Counted from the stretch's first letter, positions 1-13,347 are shown. The stretch is 64,000 nt of DNA from Neckera pumila (GCA_963969595.1 OZ018417.1:8124501-8188500); one strand, 5' to 3'. Numbers and translations: made by a program. The notes: a model not told the origin generated them from the sequence alone.

Positions 1-264
1 CTTTTATTTTTAAAATCAAAGTAAAAAATGATTTATAACTAAATGGAATCTTAAAGAAATGCAAAAAATAAATTAGAAAATTCTTAGTTAAACATCTATC
101 CTTTATATTTTATTATTAAAACTATTGTGTCAGATAATATATGGATAGCATGATCAAATTAACTAACAGCTAACATGGATTTCTAACACTACATACATCT
201 TTTAACATACAAAGATGTCTACTTCAACTAGTAGACAACTCACATCATGACAATGTATATACGT

Positions 265-404
265 GCTTGTAGATGACACACTTTCATAATAATTCAACTC
301 TAATTGAAAATTGACACAACTTTTCGACATGGCATGATTTGTACTCGGATTTGTATAATTGTGAATTATATTAGTGTACTATATTAATACTATAAATGTA
401 TTCA
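265..404 (-). mobile_element. Ty1/copia LTR fragment (possible 3' LTR of the 5.4-16.2 kb element)
   Basis: This resembles 16088-16207 in the same orientation: both share GTAGATGACACACTTTCATAA, a TTGTATAA block and ACTATAAATGTAT(T/C)CAA. The 16-kb copy lies next to a primer-binding site and is therefore a 5' LTR. This one lies on the correct side to be the matching 3' LTR, pushed away by later insertions, or it is an unrelated solo fragment. Confidence 0.55.
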
Positions 405-430
405 ATATTCTTGCAAGTGCACTAGGATTG

Positions 431-2040
431 AGAAAGATTTGAACTTAGATCTAGATTAGAATGTCGGCTAGGATTTGAAGACTGTTTTGTTTGTGTTGTT
501 GTATCATAAAGCCTCCAGCGTGTATATCTTGAAGTTCAAGTATACTATGAGCAAGTGCAACTCATAAGCAACTTGATCAAGTTTGTGTTTGATGCTTGTA
601 GAATATATTGGTTTTCTTTTTGGTTTTCTTTTTTTGTTTTGACAATGTCCAATTGGCAATTTTGAGGTGTAATGTTGGTATTTTAGTTAATTGGATGTAA
701 AGCATGATGATAGATTGCAGTCAATGTGACCTATTAGGAGCAAAAGCCTTAGTGAATTATTTGCATTGGTTAGCTTCCAATTAGGAATGCCAATCTTAGT
801 GAGTTAATTGGTTAGCTTTCAATTAGGAATGTCAATCTTAGTGAGTTAATTGGTTAGCTTTCAATTAGGAATGTCACATGAACTGGGATGGTAAAGGATG
901 TGAATTGAAATTCCAAGTGGGTTGAACGGGTGTTTCATATTGATATTTAGTTGTCTTCCAATTTGGTGTTTGTCACTCACTCTTGAGAGTGTTTAGTGCA
1001 AGTCCAGCTCGATGTTGGTTGTTCTATTTTGTAATTTTCTCTACAATTAATATACTACTAAAAGTTCAGTTGCCTAATTGTATGTATAATTGATTTATGT
1101 GCATGTTGAAACTTGTTGTGTTATGATTTGAGTGTGTTGTATTTTGGTGAATGTTATGAAATTGTATTGGTATGGAAGTTGATTGCAAATGTGTATATTA
1201 AGTCAAGTTGGAGATTGTTGTATATTGTGTATGTGAGTTCTAAGTTTGAGTGGTTGAGATTATAAAAATTTGTTGGTTTGTATTGTAGTTGTGGTTGTAG
1301 TCTAGTTAGTTAAGTGATTTTAAATTCAAATTGGAATTTAGATGTTAATATGGAATATGTTGTGTATCCGAGATGACTTGTGAATGTTTGATTAAATGTT
1401 GTCAGTTGTTCAAGTTGAAAATTAGAACCAATTAGGAAGTTATTGATAATTTAAGTATGTTGCAATAGTATAAGTGTAATTCCATGCTAATGGGTATATT
1501 AACCTAAATCCTGATGTCTATGTTCATTCAATCAATTTATAAACCAATTCTAATTGCAATTAGTGAATAAATCCAAATCGAAAAATTGTTGTTTGAGAAA
1601 GTGACAGAAATGATGAAATTGCTTATGTGAGTAGTTAATTAGATTGGACATGCAAAGAATAAGAATTACGAGTGATATGTGAGAGAATAATATAAATTTG
1701 CCAAGTGATAAGTGTAAAAGTGTTGAAGCCAAATAGGAATTTTATGTTGATGTGAGGGATTAGATGAGAGAAAACAAGAGAAATAAACCCAAGTTGGTGG
1801 AAAGTAGTTGAAGAAATCTTTACAAGAATCAAGATAAATCAAGCTGATTGTGCTGGAGCAAAATAATACCAAGTCAATTTGGAGTCAAGTTGTTCCAGCA
1901 ATGCATTAAAGAGAATTTGGGGCCAAGGGAGGGCCGCGAGTTCCCATGAGTTCTCCACAAGTTTTAAATAGTCCCCGACTGCTGAAATTGCGCCACTATA
2001 GCAGGGTGACATGGCCAAACTTTGGCCACATCAAATTTTT
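431..2040. other. AT/TG-rich intergenic DNA, no gene
   Basis: No open frame with family resemblance. The stretch is rich in TTG/TGT on the plus strand. It contains the 42-bp array (751-880) and ends in a GC-richer patch at 1915-2030 related in inverted orientation to 3660-3790. Confidence 0.6.
751..882 (+). repeat. Tandem repeat, 42-bp unit, three copies
   Basis: Three successive units contain GGTTAGCTTTCAATTAGGAA followed by TGTCAATCTTAGTGAGTTAA. The last two are almost identical and the first is more diverged. Confidence 0.9.
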
Positions 2041-3567
2041 CTAAAAAAAAATAAAAAAAAAAAAAAAAAAAAAAAAAGTTCTTAAAACAAAATTTGCAAA
2101 AAAAAAAAAAACTTTTTCTGGGACATTTCTTTGCAACATGAGCACCTATCCCGTTCCCATCTTGTCAAATGCGTAATACTGCTTTGAAAAAATTTACCAA
2201 TGCATTGCTTCAAGCATCATGTATTGTAAATATCAACATCGATTTCTATGTGTTACATATACTCATGTATGTATATAACCAACTGGCATATAATTTGGTT
2301 TGAAAGGAATAGCTCCAGATCACTAAAAATTACCCTAAGGTATCATTGTAGCAGTTTTATCAAAGCCAGTCCAAAATGTGTATCCAAAAGGATCAAACAT
2401 GAAGGCTTACAGTGTCAAAATAATGTGATTTGTCTACACACAGCACACTTCATAGTAACCTTTATCTCATTATACAGTCTTTTTTCTAAGAGTAGTAAAT
2501 AGGGGTTTAGAAAGAACTCCTTGTTCTTCATGCTCAAAGTAGTTTTATGAGGTCCAGGGCCTCACCTACACCCATACACCAGAACAAACCATTAGTTTGT
2601 TTTATAAGGTGTCTTAAGCCTAAGGACATTTGTTATTGTTTTCATACAAAACCACTCAGAAAAGAACAAATCATACCCATTCTACATGAAGCCATTTGCA
2701 AACAAATGTAACTGAAAATCAAACCCAAAACCTGATTGTTAGACTGTGTAGAAGCCATTCTTGGTGGAACCTCCAGTCCTCAGATATGACCACAAAGGAC
2801 TTGGTTTGCTTAGTCTCCTAAGCTGGCAGAAGTCAAAACGCTGGTCAGTCACCCTAAGCAGCCTAACTCACACAAGAAAAGCTCTCAGTCGGAAGAGCAA
2901 AGGATTAAGAATCCACCAGTGAAGCAAGAAAGTGCAGAGAGTACAAACTTGAGTAAGGTAAAACCATCAGCTCAAAGTGAGAGTGTGTCCTCATAGCCTG
3001 ATCAGACCATTTTATCAACCTGGTGTACTTTGGTGATGTGACTTATATTAATTACATAAGGTGCCAGGCATTTAGGAACACTCAGCCACCAAACCAAAGA
3101 GAATTAACACCAGCATTGGTTTCATATCCATATATAACATGGGACCCATGTCATGGTGTTTAATTATTCAAAAATTGGAGGCTAATAATTTTCCAATCAA
3201 GGTAGCTAACCTATATTTGACAGGTTAAATCTGATATGCAGATTTGCCTAATATCTTGTGACTGTTAGAGGGTCATTTCGCATGCTATTAGAGGCTTTGC
3301 ATCCATGAATATTCTAGGAGTAAAGTAACCAACTAGTCATATTTGAGTAACTCTTTTATTAACCTAGAGGTTTATAATAAGCTGTAGAGATGTATCTATA
3401 AAAGAATATGTCTCCAAGCCTTATTATACATAATCTCCTAAATCATACTTGGGTTTATTTCAATGCAATATAATCTATGTAAAAATAGTTTCACATGTCA
3501 TATATTCTAGATTTTTTAGCCAAGAATACCTCTTGGATACTAGCTTGAATTGTATTTCTAGAAAAAA

Positions 3568-3654
<87 letters not shown>

Positions 3655-3790
3655 AAAATATACTTTTCGGACGGCCCATACCATTATTCACAGCATGGGG
3701 ACAGATTGGGGAACGGGCCTGAAATGGCCCTCCCTTGGCCCAAATCCCTTCTAATGCTATGAAGATCAAGCAGCCAATTGGATTAAAGGA
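1840..3790. repeat. Inverted pair of related segments (1840-2040 and 3655-3790)
   Basis: Both ends hold the block CCCTCCCTTGGCCCCAAAT or its complement, next to a GGGCC-containing patch. They are in opposite orientation and about 1.8 kb apart. They could be the ends of one inserted unit; the interior holds a poly(A) run (2042-2077), AT-rich DNA and a less AT-rich stretch at about 2540-3130 that I cannot identify. Confidence 0.45.
3562..3652 (+). repeat. Poly(A) plus (TA)n microsatellite
   Basis: About 24 A followed by over 30 TA units. Open frames here that read as Ile-Tyr repeats are artefacts. Confidence 0.97.
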
Positions 3791-3799
3791 AATGCAAAT

Positions 3800-5440
3800 T
3801 CAGATTAAGGCCCCAACAAGAAGAATTAAAATAAAAAGATACAGTCATTCTAACCTTTGTGGTCATTAAGAGTGGAACGTAGCTTGTAATTAAGCCTAGT
3901 TGGTGAGAAATCTAATTGGAATATTTAAATTGTGCTCTTGGTTGGTGTTTATCAACTAATTCATAAATCCTATTTGAATTTCTCCTATGGAACAAATCTA
4001 TCATACCAATAGGATAAATACTAAAATTTTTGAAAAATCCTTAATCTACAATGCTTTGGATTTATTGAGTTGCTTTTGTTTATATTGAAATATTTGGTCT
4101 AGGTTGGAATATAAATACTTTGTTATAGCGGCAACTATAAGATGGTGCATTTAACTTGTAGTGTTTTTATTTGAATGCTGGCTGCAATGTTGAAGATGAT
4201 TTTTGACAAGCATATTGCAATTTAGCTTCATTGCAAGTTTGGATGAATATCTTTATTAATATGCATTCAATTTTTACATTTTTGAATAAATGTTAGTTCT
4301 GTATTTTTAGTTTTTCTTGCATAATTGAATTTATTGTTATTGTTTGTGACATCAACCATCTCTTTTTTTTATTTTGACTAGCAATTTTGAAGTAAGATTT
4401 GCTTGAAAGACAATTTTGATTTTGTCCTTGTATCTTACATAATTGATAAAGTTTTGTCATATACAAATCTTGTTCTTGATGCTTATTTAAATTTATAGAA
4501 ATGTTTGTCCACCAATTTTTATTGGTTGGTCAATAAAGAGGTAACAAATTGATGAGTGATAGTCTTGTTGTGTAAAGTGTTTTCTACTCCAAGATTGATG
4601 AAGGTGTGAGGAAGCTTGGATGGTTGTGGCCAACAAAATTTTAAATTGTCCAAAAAACTGATCAAATGGTGAAAGGCAACCATAAATGCATTAATTATTG
4701 AAAATTACTCCCACGTAAATGAGAGAGAGAAGATGTTGTGGAAATAGTTGATAAAGAATTAAAACTTGACTTTTAGGGGCAACATAGTACTAAATTTTGG
4801 ATATCGAATACATACCTAAATTAGTTATATATGATGTTTTAGATTCAATTTCCCCCCCTCCTTCCCTGAAAAATTAGTAGCCATTAATTTGAGTTCAAAA
4901 AAAATTCCCCACCCCTTTCAATATTGTTGATCTTCTAAAAAAATCAAAGCCGTGGTTGTTGAGTAGACGGTCTTGACGGTCCACATATGGATACAAATTC
5001 AAATATAAAATATATATATATGGATATGGATACAAAATATGATTACTAAATATAGGTATAGATATGGATACAAAAATACAGGTAGATATCGATGCAAAAT
5101 ACAGATAAAGATATAGCTATATGTATAAAAACATGTACAAATGTAGAATTTGAATATGGATATATCCCATATTGATTGCATTAGAACTGCTTTTTGGGAA
5201 ATACAAGTAGGGTGGTGGTAAATAGAGAGATTAAAGCACATAATAATTTTAATTTAAATGAAAACTTGTGATAGTTGGGGGATTAAAATTGATAATAAAA
5301 ATTGAGAATAAATAATGAAAACTTATTTTGAGCTCATTGTCATTGTGACATTTGTCACAATGTGCTCAAAAGAGGCAGTAACTGCCAAGTTTCATTATAT
5401 TACTTAGTTTCGGATATCAAACACGTACCTAAATAAGTCA
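3800..5440. other. AT-rich intergenic DNA with a short degenerate repeat
   Basis: No gene seen. At 4985-5165 a degenerate repeat of GATATGGATACAAA-like units occurs. The block 4788-4840 is a diverged direct copy of 5400-5452, which is the tail of the copia RNase H relic, so DNA between them may have been inserted or duplicated. Confidence 0.5.
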
Positions 5441-5725
5441 TACAGTGTGTATGATTTCTTTCGCTAAAGATTTTGTCAAAATATCAGCAATTATTGTATT
5501 GTAGAAACATAATATTGTTGTATTAATTTCTTGTGAAAGAATTTTTTTTTTATATAAAAATTGTATTGAATGTCTATATGTTTTCTCTTTGAATGAAATT
5601 TAGGATTATCACCAAAAGTGCATCAACCAAGTAGCTTTAGCAATGGTTTTTGCTATAGTTATATATTTTGATTCTATTGAGAAAGTAACTAATGATTGTT
5701 TCTTGCTACTCTAGAAAATAACACT
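5440..5725 (-). pseudogene. Copia RNase H relic
   Basis: SKKQSLVTFSIESKYITIAK then TIAKATWLMHFW, followed by KRKHIDIQYNF and IADILTKSLAKEI. This is the familiar copia RNase H end (SSTEAEY, KHIE..YHFIRE, ADILTK). A (Y/F)SDWAG-like stretch lies further up at about 5840-5900. Confidence 0.87.
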
Positions 5726-5937
5726 TCGACAGATTTCTGCCAAAAATTGGCCGGCCAAAACAACACCAAAATATAAATTTTTTACTAGTACTCTTGCAAG
5801 AAGAAAGTGATATCTTAATGTGAGACAGCTATTGTCTTAGGTGTCAATCCAACCCGCATAAGAGAATCTATGTAAGATTTCTCCATTATCTTACTTTGAA
5901 TATTTGATGTGTAATAAAAAATCTCATTTGATGTGTC

Positions 5938-6793
5938 TTAACCGCTAAAGGAGTAAAAGGACCAAGACCTTTTTTCTGCCAAAAAACTCTCAAAACTGCC
6001 ATTTCTAGAGTAAAGAATAAAAAAATTTGAAAAATATTTTTTTTGCACATCATACGTTTGAAGTGAAAAAAACAAGTTTTTCAACACATTGCGGGACTAG
6101 ATGTTTTGACTTTGAACATTTTTAACTTAAAATTTTTGCACTACAAATTTTTGAGCTCTAAATCTTTCTAACAAAGAATTGAGTTGAGAGTCTAGGAAAA
6201 AAAAAGAAATTCAAAAAAACTTAATTTTCATTCTTAAGAAAATTATTAAGTAGAAGTAGGTACAGGACAGAAGGAAAATCTAAAATATTAATATCTTTTA
6301 GATGGAATTAAAATGCTCTAATCTCAATAGTGAGATTGTTCCAGCACAAAAACTAAACCATGTGGAATTTTGTTTTGAAAAATTGCAAAAATTGCATTCC
6401 AAGATGAATACTACAAGTTATTTTTTTCAAGAATGTGCTCTAATTGCCCAAAAAACAAGATTTGCCACAACTTTCTCATAAAAAATCCAAATGAAATAAA
6501 TCAAAGCTTTCCAAATAGATAAATATGTAGTCTACAAGGAAAAAAATATATAAAAAATTAAATTAAATTTTTTGCAAAATTTTTTTGCTGCCTCTTCTCC
6601 CCTGTTTTGAGCTTATTTGGGCATAACTTTTATTCCCAAGCACCGATTGAAAAAAACATTATATTCCCACAAAGATTATCAGTCTTTCTATCTTCAAAAA
6701 ATGTTTAAAAAAATCACAACAAAAATTCAGCCTGTCGGTACCTACCCAAAATCCCATTTGTCACCCGAAGGGACAATGGTCCTTAGGGGTTAA
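5938..6793 (+). mobile_element. TTAA-flanked element, copy A
   Basis: TTAA-CCGCTAAAGGAG opens and CCTTAGGGG-TTAA closes the element. The interior is shared with copies B, C, E and F: CTGCCATTTCTA near one end, the GTTTTGAGCTTATTTG and GGTACCTAC blocks near the other. No transposase frame. It is inserted between the RNase H and RT relics of the copia element, so it is younger than that. Confidence 0.85.
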
Positions 6794-7019
6794 AGTTCAT
6801 TTTAGAATTTGAATATGTGAGGTTCTTTTATTTGAGAGATATTGTGCTAAGTTACTTGCATAATAAGAACAATTGACCTTATATTGATGATTTTATACGT
6901 TTTAGAACAATAATCTTTAGTAAAACATATATCTGATTGCATTTGTGTACTTGATAGATTACAATTTAATGTATTAGATTCTTCAAGCTTTAAAGTTAAT
7001 ATTTTTGTTAATCTGTCAT

Positions 7020-7760
7020 TATTTGTTGATTTTTTAATATGGCATTCCCAAGTATGTAGTGTATTTTGCCTTCATTAGACATATCAAATTTCTTGTGAAG
7101 GATATTTTTAAGTTTTTGGATGAGAGCAATTTTAGTGCTTATTAAAACACAATCATCAATATCAATGGCTAATATTATAAAACCATTTGTATTATACTTT
7201 TGTATGTAGATTGTTGCATTGAATGTTAATCATATATATATATATGAAAAAATAAAAAATTGGTCAATATATTGTTATCATTGTTGAGATGATTGTTTAT
7301 GTTCAAATAAGAATTGAGTAGTAAACAACTAATAGACGGGTCAATTTGATGTGTAGATGAAAAGACTTTGGATATTCATCTAATCCTTTTGGTAGATTCT
7401 TATAAATTCTTCCTATACATTGTCATATGAAAAGGTTGTTTTTACATGTAATTGATGGGCTTATGAATTATTTTGTAAAGATATTCGCTAACAATTAAAT
7501 AATAGAAATTATTTTGACTATTAAAATATTTATGTGAATATTTATTTATCTTTTGTATTTGAAAAAGAAACTTTTGCCACTAATTTTGTGTATATTTATC
7601 AATTCTTCCATCATCAAAGGTTTTAATTTTAAGTGTCCCTTTATATCTAACTAGGATTCTTAGTATAGTGAGAAGGACTAATTTTCACGTTTTATTCTTT
7701 ATTAAAAAATGGAGCTTTGAGTTAATAGAAACTTGCTCTAAAGTTTTTTGACATGTATCA
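7020..7760 (-). pseudogene. Copia reverse transcriptase relic
   Basis: Blocks on the minus strand: DDGRIDKYTQN (for KYKARLVAKGF), HVKTTFSYDNV*EEFIRIYQK (for MDVKTAFLNG.LEEEIYM), and FIILAIDIDDCVLISTK followed by KKFDMSNEGKIHYILG. The active-site YVDD is changed to DIDD. Several stops are present. Confidence 0.87.
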
Positions 7761-7790
7761 TGAACTTAGAATGAGTTATGTAGTTGCTTG

Positions 7791-7992
7791 CACTACAAGA
7801 GAAAGGGGTGTTTTAAGTATAGTCCTAGTAGTATAGTCATTTAAGTGATGACCTTTAAGTAAGATTTTTAGTAAAAATTTATTAAAAAGACAGTCTTTTT
7901 CATAAATTTTACTAAAAAACTTTCTTAAGGGTCATCACTTAAATGACTATACTACTAGGACTATACTTAAAACATCCCTTTCTCTTATAATG
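7791..7992. mobile_element. CACTA-type foldback MITE
   Basis: The element starts CACTACAAGAGAAAGGG and its other end, on the opposite strand, reads CATTATAAGAGAAAGGG. The inverted repeat continues almost to the middle, giving arms of about 90 bases. The terminal CACTACAA is characteristic of the CACTA (En/Spm) superfamily. The 3-bp flanks (TTG/TTT) agree at two of three bases. Confidence 0.8.
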
Positions 7993-8993
7993 TTTGATAT
8001 GTATTAGCTTGATGTAGTTACTTGTGATAAGGGGATGATTGCAACAAACACTTGTATTATTTATTGCGTTTTAATTGTCATATTGGAGAAAAAAAATTTG
8101 GGTTTTTTTCAAAAAGCAAGAAAACTATGAAAAATTAGTATATCATTGAAAATAATATATTCCTAAAATTTAAGCCTAAAAGAATGCTTTCTAAAGTTAT
8201 TTATGAAATAGAAAAACTAAAAATTTCAAAATAATAGTTATTTTTATATTTGTATGTCTAGAAAACCAAAAAACATTTCAAAAAATAAATATAAAAAATA
8301 GAATTTTTTTCAATGTAGAGGAGATTCTAACAGCTTTATTACCTTTTGATAAAAAATAATTCTACCGTCCACGTGTTGATACAAAGATAGCACACTTTGA
8401 ACATACGTGAAGGATGGAAAAACATTTGAATTACAATCCCCTCAATGATTAGGATGATATATAATTAGATGCACTTTAAAAATTGTAAATTATTTGGATA
8501 AATATGAAAAAATTATTTCAATGTATAAAATAGTTTCATATACCTTATCTATGAATTTGTGGTCCTTTGGAGATTTAAAGCAAAATTTATAGCCAAAAAA
8601 GATAACACTTGCAATATGTGATAAGAAATAGTACAAGTGTTTCTTGCAATCACCCAAAGACAAGGTTTCTTAGGCAAAGATTTACCTTGAATTGACAATC
8701 AACCTTTAAATTGTTTGTTTTTATCTTTTAAGGACAAAAATAACTTAGAAAGGATTTGTGTTTTGATTTTAAAAGAATAAAAAATAGCTTGAGTTTCTTC
8801 ATGAGATAAAATTTTCCTATTACTTAATAAAAGAAGTTGTGAAAATGGTTGCCTCTATTGATTTAAAATGTTTATTTGGAAAGATGGAAACTATTTCAAA
8901 TAGAAGAATAGTAGAAGGATTTTTAAATAACTAGAATCTACTAGTTATTTGTCTTTATTTATGTTAGTCTTTTGCTCATCATTGGTATTCTCA

Positions 8994-9666
8994 TTCACCC
9001 CTAAATTAAAGACCATTGTCTTTTTGAGAGACAAATGGGATTTTGGGCAAGTACCTATGGGTTGAATTTTTTTTTAATTTTCTAAAACTTTTTCTGAAGA
9101 TAGAAAAATTGCTAAGCTTTTGTGGAAACATAGTTTTTTTTTCAATCGGTGCGCGGGAAAAAAAGTTATGTCCAAATAAACTCAAAATAGGGGACAGGGG
9201 GCAGCAAAAAAAACTTGCAAATATATATATATATATAATTTTTTTGATTTTTTTTCTTATAGATTATATTTTTGTCTATTTAAAAATCTTTGATCCATTT
9301 CATTTGGATTTGTTATGAGAAAGTTATGGACAGTCTTGTTTTTCAGGCACTTAGAGCATGTTTCTGAAAAAAATAACTTGTAGGATTCATTTTGGAGTGC
9401 GCTTTTAATAATTTAAAAGAAAAAAAAGTTCCACAAGGTTTAGATTTTTTGCTAGAACAATCTCACCATTGGGATTAGCGTTTTTTAATTCCATACAAAA
9501 GATATTAATATTTTAGATTTTCCTTCTATCTCGTACCTACTTCTACTTAATAATTTTTTTAATAATGAAAATTAAGTTTTTTTGGATTTTTTTAACTCTT
9601 TGCTATAGAAATGGCAATTTTGAGTGTTTTTTGGCAGAAAAATGGCCTTGGTCCTTTAGAGGTTAA
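8994..9666 (-). mobile_element. TTAA-flanked element, copy B
   Basis: Reverse orientation relative to copy A. The right end is CCTTTAGAGG-TTAA; the left end is TTCA-CCCCTAAA, one base off TTAA. The interior carries the shared GGCAATTTTGAGTGTTTTTTG and GGTACCTA-type blocks. It interrupts the copia linker right after VVFN. Confidence 0.8.
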
Positions 9667-9960
9667 ATACAACATCATATGGTATTAAAATCTTTTGATT
9701 ACAAGTGCTCATAAGATAGTAAGGCTTTGATTCTTTGATGTAGCCTACAAAGATAGCATTTGTAGAACATAAATTTATTTTTTTCTTTAGTAACAAGGAC
9801 AATTGGTTTAATCCCAAATTTTTTAAGATAATATAAATTATGTTGTCTTCTGAACCACATTTTAAAAGGGGTTGTATTTATAGCTTAGTTGGATTCCTAG
9901 TTTGCAGATAATTGGTTGTTAATTTCTAGAGTTCATTAAGTTAAAAATTAGAAAATTAGA
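9667..9960 (-). pseudogene. Copia linker between integrase and reverse transcriptase
   Basis: The minus strand reads NPFKMWF, LYYLKKFG, KNKFMF, then FVGYIKESKPYYLMS and ILIPYDVVFN. This is the usual GY...KGYRL...V..SRDVVF stretch that precedes the RT. It is cut at a TTAA immediately after VVFN by the insertion at 8994-9666. Confidence 0.82.
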
Positions 9961-10410
9961 AAATACTCTCAAAATTACTAAAAAACAATATTTTTTGAAA
10001 TAGATTTATAAACCATATTTTATCCACTTTTTTGGAAATTATAACTGTAGGATCTTACTTTTGACTATTGTGCAAATTCATATCTAGAAAATTGGGGTCT
10101 AAAAGCTATCAATATATATATGAGATATAACCAAGCAAAGAACAATATAATTCTTTTTTCAAAGTTGCCCAAGTTTTTGTTAATGTGACGTTACAAAGAA
10201 GTATGCAAATTTTCAAAGAAAAATAATATTATGCTCCACCTACATGCATTAGAGGTAAAAAGAAAAAAAAAATTATTACCAATTGTTGAATCTTTACCAA
10301 AATTAGATTTCTTAGAAGATTGATTGATTTTCTATTCTGAAAACTAAAAACTAAAATCTAAATTTGATATTTCATTTTAGATGCCGCAAATGCCTAAAAC
10401 AAATTTTGGA

Positions 10411-11406
10411 TTAACCTTTAATTGAAGTTCTTTGACTATTTTTCACAAAAGGTGTTCCAAACTACCACATTCTACTACATTGAGAATAACTAAGATATAA
10501 AAATATTTTTCAAATTTTCAACCATACAAATTTGTACTAGACTACCATATTTGTAGAAAAAAGATTTAAACCATTTGACAACATAGATTGCAAGATATAA
10601 AGTTTGAATTTAGAAGAAAAGAAATTTTGGACCTTGCTTAATAAAGTCAACATAGTTTGACTCAACTTAGTGGAGAAGGAGACACTATCAAAATTTGAGA
10701 TTTTAGATCATTGGATAGATAGTTATGTTAGTGACTTACATGCTAATTTTCAATGATAATGGAAGTATCTAACATACACAAAACTCATGCACCAAAAGGA
10801 TGTCCCTAGAATAGCAACTACATGAGCATAGTTTTCATTTTTTAGAAAAAATCATTTTTTGGAAGAATCAAAATATCAAGGGTCAACTCAAATCTTTCTT
10901 TTCCTTACTCAAGCACAAAAAAATTAAGTGAAAAACAAATCTTATGGATTTACACTAAAATTTGTACTAATGGTTCTAAAACTGTTCTAAAATTGCCAAT
11001 TTTAGTAGATTAAGTAAGAATTGGGAAAAAAAATTATTTTCATTTTTAACTATATATTATCTCTCTATAGTCTATCATACTATGAGAATGTGTGGAAAAA
11101 TTTCAACCCATTTGCTTCATAGATTTCAAGATATAAACATTCAAAATTCATGAAAAACACTTCATAGCTTGCTTGACCACTTGCCCTCTCTATTAGCAAG
11201 CTTTCCAAGTTGCCTTAAAATTTTTGAAAACCATAAGTTTTGATTTAGGCACATGATTGAAAAAAATTATATTTTCAGGGAGTTTATGAAAAATAATGTG
11301 CATCTTTGATAAAAAATTCACTTTCATCCATTAAAAATTAACTTCATATGAGCCTACTTAAACTTTCAAAAAGCTCCACAGGAACTAGAAGAACTTTAGG
11401 GATTAA
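10411..11406 (+). mobile_element. TTAA-flanked element, diverged copy I
   Basis: TTAA-CCTTTAATTGAAG at one side and CTTTAGGGA-TTAA at the other. The left interior (CCAAACTACCACATTCTAC and ATTGCAAGATATAAA) matches the left part of copies A and D at low identity. The right half is not clearly related. It is probably an older or divergent subfamily. Confidence 0.5.
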
Positions 11407-11455
11407 AAAAAGCTTTAGAGCTTAAAAATCATTCTCCCAAAAAATTTAGGTAATT

Positions 11456-12834
11456 ACAGTGACAAACAAAACTGAGTACTCTTACAAAACGTTTTCATTC
11501 AAACAACCATACCATAAGCATCAATGGACAAAGTCCAAAAGTGTATTTACAAAAGTTGAAGTATGCGACATACTAAACATTACCATGGAAGTTTGAAGAA
11601 AAAATTAGTTGTGGTTTGAAAGAAATCCACTTCAAAGTTAGCCATGTCTAATACTCAGTTTTGTTCAACATGATTTGAAATTACTTTATTTTGTCAATTT
11701 TTTCTTAGAACTCTGAAAAAACTTTTTGTGCCTTGGCATGTTGGTATACATCATTTCAGATTGTTGTTTGCAAAAATTGAAGGAAATTGACATTTATAGA
11801 ATTTAAAATATCAACAGTTTGATGAACATGCAAATGATGTTGGTTCTCACAATGTTTGAATTTTTTTTTGGAATTGAGAGCATGGATGGCATTAGCCATT
11901 GTTGAGAGTGTATAGGTTGCAATATGGACCATTATTACTTCTTAATGCCCTTGCATTTGAAATATTTGTTGAATTGGACATTGCATTCAATTTATATTTT
12001 ATAGTTAGATAATGCGTTTTTAAATTCAATTTCTTTGTCCAAAGACTAGAGTTCATGATGCACACAATAGATCCAACAAATCCCCCAAAAATTAAATTAT
12101 TTATATCAATATCGTCAAAAAATTAAAAATTGCCAAAAATTACAATAATGTTCATTGATTTGGCAATTTTTTGATGATATTGACGATGATAATTCAATTT
12201 TTGGGGGATTTGTTGGATCTATTGTGTGCATCATGAACTCTAGTCTTTGGACAAAGAAATTGAATTTAAAAACGCATTATCTAACTATAAAATATAAATT
12301 GAATGCAATGTCCAATTCAACAAATATTTCAAATGCAAGGGCATTAAGAAGTAATAATGGTCCATATTGCAACCTATACACTCTCAACAATGGCTAATGC
12401 CATCCATGCTCTCAATTCCAAAAAAAAATTCAAACATTGTGAGAACCAACATCATTTGCATGTTCATCAAACTGTTGATATTTTAAATTCTATAAATGTC
12501 AATTTCCTTCAATTTTTGCAAACAACAATCTGAAATGATGTATACCAACATGCCAAGGCACAAAAAGTTTTTTCAGAGTTCTAAGAAAAAATTGACAAAA
12601 TAAAGTAATTTCAAATCATGTTGAACAAAACTGAGTATTAGACATGGCTAACTTTGAAGTGGATTTTCTTTCAAACCACAACTAATTTTTTCTTCAAACT
12701 TCCATGGTAATGTTTAGTATGTCGCATACTTCAACTTTTGTAAATACACTTTTGGACTTTGTCCATTGATGCTTATGGTATGGTTGTTTGAATGAAAACG
12801 TTTTGTAAGAGTACTCAGTTTTGCTTGTCACTGT
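11456..12834. repeat. Near-perfect 1.4-kb inverted repeat
   Basis: Two arms of about 680 bp face each other around a loop of about 20 bases at 12138-12159. The ends are ACAGTGACAAACAAAACTGAG and its complement (one change). Along the arms I find only a few single-base differences or indels until about 40 bp from the loop. A transcript would form a long double-stranded RNA. No convincing gene inside; no clear target duplication. Confidence 0.95.
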
Positions 12835-12839
12835 ATGCA

Positions 12840-13140
12840 TAAGATAAGATAACAAAAATTTCCTCTATTAAGGTTCTATTCTTCTTGAATACAAGCAATT
12901 TTGTTGTGACAAATGGATTCGCTCCTCTTGAATATATTTTTTGGTTCAAAGTTCATTAAAGTCATTAGACATGTATTTTTCTTCCACAATTAAACCATAA
13001 TATTTTAACTTTGTTGTTTGTTTGTCTTTCAACAAATCCTAAGTACTGCAAATATTTCTCAAGTGCTTGTAACTTTTATCTTAATAAGTAAACATAACAG
13101 TATCTAATTAAATCATCTATACATGTATTGAAGTATTTAT
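12840..13140 (-). pseudogene. Copia integrase relic
   Basis: The minus strand gives YVYLLR.KLQALEKYLQYL, then KVKILWFN.GRKIHV, DFNEL and SRRIEP/NRTLIEE. These match the copia integrase core (YFLK..SEALEVFK..IKTLRSDRGGEF..NRTIMER). The GRKIHV block replaces the expected RGGEF, so the catalytic Asp region is lost. The large inverted repeat begins just after NRTLIEE. Confidence 0.78.
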
Positions 13141-13347
13141 AACCGGCATTGGATTATTTATAATTTTATATTTAAGTTCAAAATTTCTAATAGCTCTTAA
13201 AAAAACTCTTCTTTATATTGTCTTCCATCAATACATGGTTGATTCAAGATTGTTTCTTGTATAGAAAATTGTCATTGTGATTGATTGAAAATATTGTAAT
13301 CTTTGCTGAATTATGTGACAAAGTCTTAGATGCCATATAAGCTAGCC

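Noticed and set aside
3449..3769. Open frames with long Ile-Tyr repeats
   Set aside because: They arise from the (TA)n microsatellite and the adjoining A run; no flanking homology.
7791..7992. MicroRNA precursor
   Set aside because: The foldback has CACTACAA transposon ends and interrupts a retroelement, so a MITE is the simpler reading.
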